Positions 1 through 5,973 are shown, numbered from the stretch's first letter. The stretch is 6,161 nucleotides of DNA from Spirochaetia bacterium (GCA_007128345.1 SKXS01000236.1:1-6161); one strand, 5' to 3'. Made by a program: numbers and translations. The notes: generated by a model not told the origin, from the sequence alone.

Positions 1-304
1 GTTCCCGGTATGAGACCTCGTCAAGACCGAAGTAGGAGGTCTTCACCTTGTTGAATCGGGACAGCTGCAGAAGGTATCCGTTTCTCCTGTCTAAGACAAG
101 GCCGACTACAGCCCGCTGGTAGTCAAACTCCAAAGTGCTGACAGCTTCAGGATAGGAAAGCCTGCTGACCAGGCTCTTTTTTGTCAGTGAGTAGGTGAGC
201 AGCTCAAACTCTTCACTTCGATAGGGCACAAGGGTGTAGTCCATGTCAAAACCGATGAGCTTGATACGCTTCAAATTTAGGGAACGGTTTACAAAGACTC
301 CCAA
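1..304 (-). CDS. HAD-IG family 5'-nucleotidase, N-terminal part (runs off left edge)
   Basis: The first 101 residues of a HAD-superfamily 5'-nucleotidase of the cytosolic purine nucleotidase type (HAD-IG / 5_nucleotid family) are visible; the C-terminus lies outside the window. Residues 18-24 read GFDMDYT, the HAD motif I, with Asp20 as the expected phosphoryl nucleophile and Asp22 as the general acid/base. The preceding VFVNRSLNLKRIKLI and the later VGLVLDRRNGYLLQLSRF segment fit the family. I chose the TTG at 302-304 because the family normally begins with a residue or two before VFVNR, and an AGGAG lies 8 nt upstream. The frame stays open further upstream into the cyclase gene, but I saw no ATG there. 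The start is 14 bp after the cyclase stop, so the two genes are probably translated from one transcript. The family dephosphorylates nucleoside monophosphates; the exact substrate cannot be read from this fragment. Confidence 0.88.
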   Translation of the reverse strand, partial: MGVFVNRSLNLKRIKLIGFDMDYTLVPYRSEEFELLTYSLTKKSLVSRLSYPEAVSTLEFDYQRAVVGLVLDRRNGYLLQLSRFNKVKTSYFGLDEVSYRE

Positions 305-312
305 GGTGTGTG

Positions 313-317
313 CTCCT
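313..317 (-). promoter_or_regulatory. Ribosome binding site AGGAG of the nucleotidase gene
   Basis: AGGAG on the minus strand lies 8 nt before the TTG at 302-304. It decides the start of the nucleotidase in favour of this non-ATG codon. It sits between the cyclase stop and the nucleotidase start. Confidence 0.75.
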
Positions 318-318
318 G

Positions 319-1653
319 CTACAGTTCCATAATACGCTCCCCTGAAGAGAAGAGCGTGAGTTTTCTCGTTGATTCAGATATGACTACTGCTATGGCATTG
401 GTGGCCGAGGTGATGCCGGCAGCTGCGGCATGCCGGGCTCCCAGGCCTGACGGGAAGTTTGCAATAGGGTTCTTTACCCGAAGGTAGGTCCCGGCGGATA
501 CAATAGCGCCGTCACCACGGATGATGAACGCGCCGTCGATCTGCGCAAATTCCTTGATGGTCTCGGCAAGTCCCGGATCAAGTATGTTCCGCTCATGGTC
601 CTCGTATCCCTTGAAGGGGTTTACCACCATCTGCTGGCAGTACGTGGATACCTTCTGGTAGTCGCCCACGATGAAGAGGGTTCCTACCGGCTTGCCCTCC
701 CTGCCTTCGTAGGCGATCTCGGAAGCAATCTGGAGAACCCTGATGAAGACCTGCTGTTCCAAGTCGTCGGGGCTGCTTCCCACTGACATGGAGAGGAATT
801 TCCTGAACTCCTTTTCCACATCGGTCACCACGATGGTATCCAGATGATTCGGCATAGACATGCCGAAGACGCTCACCACCTTGTCGCCGGCATGCACGAG
901 CCCCTTGGAGAGCGCCAGCAGCAAGGCAATCTCGATATGGCTGGAGCGGGTAAGTCCCCGGAAGGGTATGTTCAAGGTGAGTTCATCACCCGCACAGTCC
1001 TCATCAGGCTGCTCTGAGAATGTGTTGAATTCATTGGAAATATAGATTACCCTCCTGCCGGAACGCTGACTGCGGGTCAGCTCAAGCGTCGGCAGTGATG
1101 CGGGGCAGTTGTGGATCATGATCACCGGAGCGTTGAGAGAAGCAGCAAGCAGGTATGCCTGTTCGCACATGAGTTTTGAGAGCTTACGTGCTTCCCAGGA
1201 TGTGGAGACTTCCTTCGCCGGAGTGGTCAGTATTGTGAATATCTCCATCACATCCTGCAAGTGTACGATGCGGTCGTAGAGACCTGGTATCTCTAGATGC
1301 AGGGCAACGGCACTGAGCGCCTGGAGGTGAGACTGCTCGCCTCCTACCAGCATGACCAGCAGGTGCACGAGTCCGTCCTCCCGGGCATCGTAGATGATTC
1401 CCTCTTTATGGATGCCGACAGCAATGACGGTCCCCTCAACACCCGGGAAAATTGCATGGGGCAGGGCGATGCCTGGAGACACCCGGGTGGTGAGCTGGAG
1501 CTCACGTTCCCAGACTTCCTTGAATATCGTCTCTTTTGTCAGCCCAGGCATGCAGCCGTCGAGTACAGAAGCAAGTTCACGCAGCGCGTCTTCCTTTGAG
1601 TTTCCGGTCAGCAGCCGTATACGCTGGGGCTCAAGGTATGCAGATAAACCCAT
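319..1653 (-). CDS. PTS EIIA-type sensor fused to diadenylate cyclase (DisA_N/DAC) domain
   Basis: A 444-residue, probably soluble protein with three parts. Residues about 5-145 resemble a PTS EIIA type-2 (mannitol/fructose/nitrogen) domain, with the phosphorylatable histidine at His66 in the LPHA motif. Residues about 150-285 resemble a pyruvate kinase C-terminal domain (KLMCEQAYLLAASLNAP, then GLVHAGDKVVSVFG and DTIVVTDVE). Residues about 295-444 are a DAC domain with GTLFIVGD (324-331), NPFKGY (345-350), DGA (373-375) and GLGARHAAAAGIT (403-415). DAC domains condense two ATP into c-di-AMP, a second messenger tied to potassium and osmolyte control and envelope stress. Archaeal DacZ enzymes also pair a pyruvate-kinase-like domain with DAC, so this looks like a DacZ-type cyclase with an added EIIA module. 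The usual RHR triplet is R407-H408-A409 here. GGAGG precedes the ATG by only 4 nt. Assignment of the EIIA and DAC domains is firm; the middle domain is less certain, and PTS control of activity is inferred. Confidence 0.9.
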   Translation of the reverse strand: MGLSAYLEPQRIRLLTGNSKEDALRELASVLDGCMPGLTKETIFKEVWERELQLTTRVSPGIALPHAIFPGVEGTVIAVGIHKEGIIYDAREDGLVHLLVMLVGGEQSHLQALSAVALHLEIPGLYDRIVHLQDVMEIFTILTTPAKEVSTSWEARKLSKLMCEQAYLLAASLNAPVIMIHNCPASLPTLELTRSQRSGRRVIYISNEFNTFSEQPDEDCAGDELTLNIPFRGLTRSSHIEIALLLALSKGLVHAGDKVVSVFGMSMPNHLDTIVVTDVEKEFRKFLSMSVGSSPDDLEQQVFIRVLQIASEIAYEGREGKPVGTLFIVGDYQKVSTYCQQMVVNPFKGYEDHERNILDPGLAETIKEFAQIDGAFIIRGDGAIVSAGTYLRVKNPIANFPSGLGARHAAAAGITSATNAIAVVISESTRKLTLFSSGERIMEL

Positions 1654-1656
1654 ACT

Positions 1657-1662
1657 CCCTCC
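1657..1662 (-). promoter_or_regulatory. Closely spaced ribosome binding site of the EIIA-DAC gene
   Basis: GGAGGG on the minus strand lies just before the ATG at 1651-1653. Only 4 nt separate GGAGG from the start, which is tighter than usual. No better in-frame start is visible nearby, and the EIIA fold needs this N-terminus. Confidence 0.55.
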
Positions 1663-1673
1663 GTTGCGGTTTC

Positions 1674-1703
1674 AGTATACACCGTAATGGGCCATTTTGG
1701 TAA
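1674..1703 (-). promoter_or_regulatory. Possible promoter of the EIIA-DAC gene
   Basis: On the minus strand, TTACCA (1703-1698, four of six matches to TTGACA) is followed by an 18-nt spacer and TATACT (1679-1674, five of six matches to TATAAT). It lies in the 62-bp gap after the flavoprotein stop and would give a leader of about 14 nt. If real, the cyclase can be expressed apart from the upstream gene. This is a consensus match by eye only. Confidence 0.3.
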
Positions 1704-1715
1704 CCCGAGAGAGCT

Positions 1716-2189
1716 TCATGAAGAAAGATCGTCAGGTTCTCTAATCCTGCATGAGGCTTGCTCTATGTGAATGCAGATTACTGCGGTCTGCGCCATGGCA
1801 GAATCATCGAAGGGTGCTGCATCAGCATCGAAGCGGCGGGCAATGCACTCCAGCGCGGATCGTTTCTCTTCATGATCAGTCACCATCCGTGCCCTCCCTG
1901 TGCCTATGACGCTTCGGTAGTGCATGGACCATGAGCAGGGCCGATCAGCGGGAACTGCCTGTATATGGGAGACACAGCAGAAGCATACCACATTGTGCCT
2001 CTCCATGATCTCCATTTTCCTGCCTGCAGCTTTGCTGTGCAGGTAGATGCACTGATCTTCATAGCCGAAGCACATGGGCACTACGTAGGGTATGCCGTGG
2101 TCGCTGAGCGCTACATAGAGAACCTGCGCCTCCTTCAGGATAGATTCGACATCACTGGGCGAATCAGTTTTCTGACCATACAGATTCAT
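1716..2189 (-). CDS. Pyridoxamine 5'-phosphate oxidase-like flavin-binding split-barrel protein
   Basis: A 157-residue protein of the NimA-like branch of the FMN-binding split-barrel superfamily. The pattern PYVVPMCFGYEDQCIYLHS (34-52) followed by AAGRK (54-58) matches the family signature, in which the HS..GRK segment contacts the FMN phosphate. SMHYRSVIGTGRARMV (88-103) is the second conserved strand pair, followed by the usual helix with EEKRSALE. The family includes flavin reductases, nitroimidazole-resistance proteins and many of unknown substrate, so no specific reaction is assigned. It is cysteine-rich for such a small protein, with C69, C71 and C72 in VCFCC plus several others. The ATG at 2187-2189 has GAGGG 8 nt upstream. 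It is the first gene of the minus-strand block and lies 62 bp before the cyclase gene. True pdxH is unlikely because it is longer and has other motifs. Confidence 0.87.
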   Translation of the reverse strand: MNLYGQKTDSPSDVESILKEAQVLYVALSDHGIPYVVPMCFGYEDQCIYLHSKAAGRKMEIMERHNVVCFCCVSHIQAVPADRPCSWSMHYRSVIGTGRARMVTDHEEKRSALECIARRFDADAAPFDDSAMAQTAVICIHIEQASCRIREPDDLSS

Positions 2190-2352
2190 TCTCAGTACCC
2201 TCGCATCATGGTATGCTTACACTATATCGCATTACACAAAAAAATGGGAGGAAAACCGTATATTCGGGACACTCTATTTGCATGTTACTGAGTAATACGG
2301 TATAGTATGTGCCATAGGTGATTAGCAGCAGAGCAGAGGATGCGCATACACA
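2190..2352. promoter_or_regulatory. Divergent intergenic region between the flavoprotein and GH3 genes
   Basis: This 163-bp region must hold both divergent promoters. The flavoprotein side has GAGGG (2198-2202) and a minus-strand TATAGT (2226-2221), but I see no convincing -35 for it. The GH3 side has a better promoter, listed separately. Several short inverted repeats lie between them: an imperfect CCGTATATTCGG (2256-2267), TTACTGAGTAA (2285-2295) and ATACGGTAT (2295-2303). The GH3 ribosome binding site is weak: AGAGGA (2335-2340) lies 12 nt before the ATG. Confidence 0.5.
2278..2306 (+). promoter_or_regulatory. Likely sigma70-type promoter of the GH3 gene
   Basis: TTGCAT (2278-2283), a 17-nt spacer and TATAGT (2301-2306, five of six matches to TATAAT) lie about 47 bp before the GH3 start codon. 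An 11-bp palindrome, TTACT-G-AGTAA (2285-2295), fills part of the spacer and could bind a regulator that competes with polymerase. The spacing is ideal, but the -35 matches only three of six bases. Confidence 0.5.
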
Positions 2353-3897
2353 ATGAAGTCAATACTCTATACAAAACGGTTTATTCAGGCATTTAAGCAC
2401 CCTGAAAAAGTCCAGACGCAAACCCTTCGTCGGATACTTCGGAAAAATCAGCATACGGAGTACGGCATGCGATACGGGTTCGCAAACATTCCATCAGCAG
2501 AAATCTACCAGCAGCAGGTGCCGATCATAGAGTACGAAGATCTCACCGGAGAAATTGAGCGCCTCAAGCGGGGCGAACAGCATATCCTCACTGCTGCTCC
2601 TGTGGTCTATTTTGCGTCCACCTCGGGGACCACCAGCGGTGTGAAGCTCGTGCCTGTGACCAAGGAACGTATCCAGTCACTGAGCACCGAATTCATCATC
2701 TGGCTGCGCCTGACCCTTAAGGGGCATCTGAAGGATGCCCTGGGAAAGATACTCTACATTGCCGGTCCCTACCATGAGGGAAATACGGAAGGCGGAATTC
2801 CCTACGGGAGCATCTCGGGATATCTCCTCTACAAAGGTCCTGAGTGGGCCCGGAAGAAACTGGCCATACCCATTTCCGTATTCAACGAAATGGATTATGA
2901 GAAGAAACTACATGACATGGCCTTTTACTCCCTCCAGAGCAATGTGACCCATTTGGGATTCACTACCAGCATTGAAGCGCTGCTGCTGTTTGATTACATC
3001 TATGACAACTGGGAACGGCTGGTTACAGAAATTGAGGCGGTCAACCCCAGGCGGGGGAAGAAGCTGAGGACCATTAAGGATCCCAAGCCCGCTAACATTT
3101 GGCCGAAGCTGCACCTAGCGAACTGCTTCATGACCGAAACTACAAAAATATACATGCAGACACTCCTGGATGTCATAGGCAAGGATATTATCGTGCGAGA
3201 TCCGGGAATCAATGCCAGCGAAGGCCGCATATCCCTGGGCATCTGCGAGGACGGGATTTCCGGGTATCCGGCGGTGTACAATACTTTTTTTGAGTTCCAG
3301 GACTTTGAAGATTCCCACCACATTGCCCGCATCCACGAGCTCGTTGAGGGAAAAAAGTACAAGATCATCCTGACGACCAGTGAAGGGCTCTACCGATACA
3401 ATACCGGTGATGTGGTGGAGGTTACGGGAAAGCAGAATCAGCTGCCCCAGATACGCTTCTATCAGCGGGACCATTTTCTCAACTTGGTAGGGGAGCTTGC
3501 ATATGAGCGGGAACTGGTAAGAGCCATGGAACGTGCGCTGGAGGCATCCAAGATCAAGGTGGAGGGATTTACCTTCATTCCCTTTATGTCCACCGGCAAT
3601 CACAGCAAGCCGAGGTATGAAGTGCTCATTGAGACATCCGAAGGAAGTGATCTGCTGCAGAAGGACTTCTGCATGCTCCTGGACGAGCAGCTTCAGGAAG
3701 GGATCAATGACTACCGGCAGATGCGCAAGGAGTTCGGACGCCTGGATGCCCCGGTGGTATCCCTGATTAAGCCCGGAAGCTGGAATGAACTGAACCATAA
3801 GCGTATTGTCAGGTCAGGGCAGCCGAAATACATTCACATTGCCAAGGATCCGCAGTTTCGCAATCACTTTACGATTGAACGTACCTATGTTCCGTGA
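2353..3897 (+). CDS. GH3-family acyl-acid adenylating/amidating enzyme
   Basis: A 514-residue soluble protein spanning a full-length GH3 fold, the family first known as plant auxin-responsive acyl-amido synthetases (ANL adenylate-forming superfamily). Visible motifs are the ATP phosphate-binding loop STSGTTSG (89-96), NASEG (287-291, the usual Y/S-x-S-E-G nucleotide motif), YRYNTGDVV (347-355, with Asp353 expected to hold the ribose) and a C-terminal SGQPKYIHI (488-496) with Lys492 at the usual GQ-x-K site. Plant relatives join amino acids to jasmonate, auxin or benzoates through an acyl-adenylate. Bacterial members have no settled substrate, so only acyl activation is inferred here. There is no signal peptide or membrane segment. 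The ATG at 2353 has a weak AGAGGA site 12 nt upstream. It is followed on the same strand by a small unknown gene 58 bp away, a possible partner. Confidence 0.9.
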   Translation: MKSILYTKRFIQAFKHPEKVQTQTLRRILRKNQHTEYGMRYGFANIPSAEIYQQQVPIIEYEDLTGEIERLKRGEQHILTAAPVVYFASTSGTTSGVKLVPVTKERIQSLSTEFIIWLRLTLKGHLKDALGKILYIAGPYHEGNTEGGIPYGSISGYLLYKGPEWARKKLAIPISVFNEMDYEKKLHDMAFYSLQSNVTHLGFTTSIEALLLFDYIYDNWERLVTEIEAVNPRRGKKLRTIKDPKPANIWPKLHLANCFMTETTKIYMQTLLDVIGKDIIVRDPGINASEGRISLGICEDGISGYPAVYNTFFEFQDFEDSHHIARIHELVEGKKYKIILTTSEGLYRYNTGDVVEVTGKQNQLPQIRFYQRDHFLNLVGELAYERELVRAMERALEASKIKVEGFTFIPFMSTGNHSKPRYEVLIETSEGSDLLQKDFCMLLDEQLQEGINDYRQMRKEFGRLDAPVVSLIKPGSWNELNHKRIVRSGQPKYIHIAKDPQFRNHFTIERTYVP

Positions 3898-3914
3898 GAG
3901 CGGAATCATCCAGG

Positions 3915-3930
3915 CCCTCTTCTGAGAGGG
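3915..3930 (+). other. Small hairpin between the GH3 gene and the 120-residue gene
   Basis: CCCTCT-TCTG-AGAGGG forms a perfect 6-bp stem with a 4-nt loop, 18 nt after the GH3 stop. No T-run follows on either strand, so it is not a typical intrinsic terminator. It may protect the 3' end of the upstream message or mark a processing point. Confidence 0.35.
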
Positions 3931-3944
3931 TACGCTGATACATT

Positions 3945-3948
3945 GGAG
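3945..3948 (+). promoter_or_regulatory. Ribosome binding site GGAG of the 120-residue gene
   Basis: GGAG lies 7 nt before the ATG at 3956-3958 and supports that start for an otherwise unrecognised gene. Confidence 0.6.
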
Positions 3949-3955
3949 ACGACCT

Positions 3956-4318
3956 ATGGTAACCACACGGGAAGAACTCAGGCAGGCACTTGATCGCCTG
4001 CCGGCAGATGCGGATGATGCGCGCATAGCTGTCACCCGGAGGGATCTTGAGCGGAGATCATTTACTCCAGCCTTTCTCCTGCCTGTCAAGAATTTTTTGT
4101 CCATGAAACGGGCAGATCTGGAAAAGGCTCTCGACCAGGTGCTTAATGCGGATGACCAGTACCTAGCTAAGCGCCTCGGCAGCTACAGCAGCGATCCTGA
4201 GCGGATCCGCTGGACCCAGGTGAGCCTGCTCATCTACTACTACGACCTGCTCAGCCGCCTTCGGATGGATGTGCCTGAGGCATGGGATGAGATCAATGAA
4301 CTCTACGAGGATGACTAG
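3956..4318 (+). CDS. Hypothetical 120-residue charged helical protein
   Basis: I do not recognise a family. The protein has 120 residues, no cysteine, no signal peptide and no membrane segment, and looks mostly alpha-helical. The N-terminal 35 residues are rich in Arg, Asp and Glu (EELRQALDRL, then RRDLERRSF). A central region (38-75) holds PAFLLPVKNFLSMKRADLEKAL. The C-terminal region has an aromatic helix LLIYYYDLLSRL (91-102) and an acidic tail ending ELYEDD. The ATG has GGAG 7 nt upstream. It lies 58 bp after GH3 on the same strand and is probably co-transcribed with it. Its stop overlaps the stop of the convergent prenyltransferase in CTAG (4315-4318). The good ribosome binding site, tight packing and protein-like composition support a real gene; the antisense frame here looks like a shadow. 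Confidence 0.75.
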   Translation: MVTTREELRQALDRLPADADDARIAVTRRDLERRSFTPAFLLPVKNFLSMKRADLEKALDQVLNADDQYLAKRLGSYSSDPERIRWTQVSLLIYYYDLLSRLRMDVPEAWDEINELYEDD

Positions 4319-5211
4319 ATCAGCAGTGATATAAGCATTCCGCATGAGAGAGCGAAGACCAAGGTGAGGAATATCCTGGAGATACCGCGTATGGACGGAC
4401 CCTTGGTCTCCATGGTGAACCCCCGGGACTTCATGGCAAGGGCGGTATGCGCCGAGAATGCCAGTGAGAGCACCAGCAGCGGAACTACCGGAAACGGGTA
4501 GATTCCCGCCAGCGAGAGCGCAAATGCTGATGCGTACGCCCCCAGCCCCAGTGCTCCCATGAGATGTATTGATCTCTTTTTTCCAATGAGTATTTCCAGG
4601 GTTTTCCTGCCTGCAGCTGTGTCGCCCTCAATATCGCATGTGTTGTTCACCATGAGGATAAGGGCAATCATGCAGAAGAGGGGCAGCGAAGCTGCCAGCG
4701 CATCCAGGGTCACCTCACCGGTCATCACCGCAACTGAGATCATGAAGAGCGCCGTACCTAGGAATCCGCCGGCAGCAAGATCTCCCAGGGGTGTGCGGGA
4801 GATAGGCCAGGGACCCCCGGTGTAGGCATATCCTGCGATCATGCATATTCCCCCTGCAGGGATGAGCAGCCAGCTGGTCCGGTACGCGAGGATGATCCCG
4901 AGTACAGCTGCCGCCGCCGAGAGCGCCAGGGATACCAAAAGCGCAGTCTGCGGGCTTACCCCGTCATGGACCAGCACCTTGTCCCGCTCCTGGTTGTATG
5001 TCCTGTTGTCCGTGCCGTTTAGGTAGTCGTAGTAGCTGTTGAATCCTGTGGTGGCCATATCCACACAGAGGACTGCAGATCCCATAATAATAAAGGTCTG
5101 CCAGGACCAGTTTCCCAGGGTGAGCGCATAGATGCTTCCTGTGATGAAGGTTCCCATGCTGATGATCTTGGTGCGTATTTCTATGATGCTGTTGAACTGC
5201 GTTAGGGTCAT
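4315..5211 (-). CDS. UbiA-superfamily prenyltransferase, MenA-like
   Basis: A 298-residue integral membrane protein with about eight or nine hydrophobic segments, typical of UbiA prenyltransferases in length and layout. The first aspartate-rich motif is NSYYDYLNGTDN (58-69) and the second is NNTCDIEGDTAAGRKTL (189-205); both bind Mg-diphosphate of the prenyl donor. Between them, YTGGPWPISRTPLGDL (130-145) matches the region that in MenA reads YT-G-P followed by GLGDL. This favours an aromatic acceptor such as 1,4-dihydroxy-2-naphthoate, giving demethylmenaquinone. Other UbiA members, including carotenoid (lycopene) elongases, remain possible, and a carotenoid ketolase gene lies nearby. The N-terminus (QFNSIIEIRTKIISMGTF) is the family's conserved beginning, so the ATG at 5209-5211 is the best start, yet no Shine-Dalgarno sequence precedes it. 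UbiA family assignment is firm; MenA identity is moderate. Confidence 0.87.
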   Translation of the reverse strand: MTLTQFNSIIEIRTKIISMGTFITGSIYALTLGNWSWQTFIIMGSAVLCVDMATTGFNSYYDYLNGTDNRTYNQERDKVLVHDGVSPQTALLVSLALSAAAAVLGIILAYRTSWLLIPAGGICMIAGYAYTGGPWPISRTPLGDLAAGGFLGTALFMISVAVMTGEVTLDALAASLPLFCMIALILMVNNTCDIEGDTAAGRKTLEILIGKKRSIHLMGALGLGAYASAFALSLAGIYPFPVVPLLVLSLAFSAHTALAMKSRGFTMETKGPSIRGISRIFLTLVFALSCGMLISLLI

Positions 5212-5301
5212 GGCGGGAAGTATACCATGAAGGGGCAGTCGTGGAAATAATCGGCGTACAAAGCCCTATCATTTTTCGGTTCAAGCTGGTACATTCAGCC
5301 T
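5212..5301. promoter_or_regulatory. Divergent region between the prenyltransferase and acyltransferase genes
   Basis: This 90-bp region must serve both genes. Neither gene has a recognisable Shine-Dalgarno site. On the plus strand, TATCAT (5267-5272) is a possible -10 for the acyltransferase, but no -35 stands out; TACATT (5290-5295), 6 nt before the ATG, is another weak candidate that would imply a leaderless start. Confidence 0.3.
5219..5247 (-). promoter_or_regulatory. Possible promoter giving a leaderless prenyltransferase mRNA
   Basis: On the minus strand, TTTCCA (5247-5242, four of six matches to TTGACA), a 17-nt spacer and TATACT (5224-5219, five of six) end only 7 nt before the ATG at 5209-5211. 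Transcription would start at or next to the start codon. This fits the absence of a ribosome binding site. Confidence 0.42.
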
Positions 5302-5973
5302 ATGACAGCTGCCAACCGGATTGTCAACGCATGCTTCAGGTTTCTCTTCCGTGTCCTGCTTAAGGCAAATATCCGGGAGCTCGAAAAAGTCCCCAGAGAA
5401 GGTCCCATGATCATGATCGTGAACCACGTATCGAATCTTGAAGGACCCCTCATGTACCTGTTCATGAGGCCGAGAAAGACCATTGCGCTGGCCAAGCGTG
5501 AATTATGGGAACATCCCGTAATGAGGAAGCTCATGCAGTGGTGGGAGACCATCCCGATAGACCGCACAGGCATGGACCGTGCAGCCATGGACGAGTGCTT
5601 TGCTGTTATAAAACGCGGAGATATCCTCTGTCTGGCACCGGAGGGGACCAGGAGCAAAAACGGTATGCTGCAGCAGGGCAAGGATGGAGTGGGCTATATT
5701 GCAGGAAAGGCCTTGGTTCCCATACTGCCTGTATCGCACTACGGGATCGAAGATTTCAGCAGGAATATCAAGCGGCTCAGGCGGACTTCCGTCACCATTA
5801 CAGTCGGCAAGCCCTTTGTGATAGAGCTCGGAGGCAGGAGGCTCTCCTCAGACGTGAGGCAGGCGATTACCGATGAGATGATGCGCAGGCTTGCGGAGAC
5901 GCTCCCCGAAGCATACCGCGGTTTCTACGCTGACCGCATGGATGAGCCCTATACGTTTACCCGGAATATGTGA
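5302..5973 (+). CDS. PlsC-type 1-acyl-glycerol-3-phosphate acyltransferase-like protein
   Basis: A 223-residue LPLAT/PlsC-superfamily acyltransferase, which moves a fatty acyl group from acyl-ACP or acyl-CoA to a lipid hydroxyl, typically lysophosphatidate, at the inner face of the membrane. The four family blocks are present in order: NHVSNLEG (41-48), IPIDR (84-88), APEGTRS (112-118) and VPILPV (139-144). His42 is the expected catalytic base. The usual H-x4-D has glutamate (Glu47) instead of aspartate. The short N-terminal hydrophobic stretch (about 7-21) may act as a membrane anchor. No clear Shine-Dalgarno sequence precedes the ATG at 5302. The gene diverges from the prenyltransferase across 90 bp, and its TGA abuts the stop of the carotenoid ketolase gene. 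PlsC-like is firm; the acceptor could be a lysophospholipid or, given the neighbour, another lipid such as a carotenoid glycoside (speculative). Confidence 0.88.
   Translation: MTAANRIVNACFRFLFRVLLKANIRELEKVPREGPMIMIVNHVSNLEGPLMYLFMRPRKTIALAKRELWEHPVMRKLMQWWETIPIDRTGMDRAAMDECFAVIKRGDILCLAPEGTRSKNGMLQQGKDGVGYIAGKALVPILPVSHYGIEDFSRNIKRLRRTSVTITVGKPFVIELGGRRLSSDVRQAITDEMMRRLAETLPEAYRGFYADRMDEPYTFTRNM

Noticed and set aside
1654..1715. Terminator between the flavoprotein and cyclase genes
   Set aside because: No stem followed by T-run is visible on the minus strand, so read-through from the upstream gene is likely.
2015..2031. 17-nt sequence repeated exactly at 4602-4618
   Set aside because: Both copies are coding and specify AAGRK on the minus strand in two unrelated proteins. 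This looks like chance within similar short motifs, not a mobile repeat.
3115..3798. Long minus-strand open frame (227 residues) opposite the GH3 gene
   Set aside because: It lies wholly inside a clear GH3 coding frame with intact motifs, and its protein shows no family signature. It is a shadow of the opposite strand.
3915..3930. Hairpin after GH3 as an intrinsic terminator
   Set aside because: The stem is only 6 bp and no T-run follows on either strand.
3814..4104. Minus-strand frame of 96 residues across the GH3 end and the small gene
   Set aside because: Rich in Arg and Ser with no ribosome binding site, and it overlaps two better-supported plus-strand genes.
4964..5284. Second minus-strand frame overlapping the start of the prenyltransferase
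   Set aside because: It is a frame-shifted reading of the UbiA N-terminus, with repeated His and Gln and no conserved motif.
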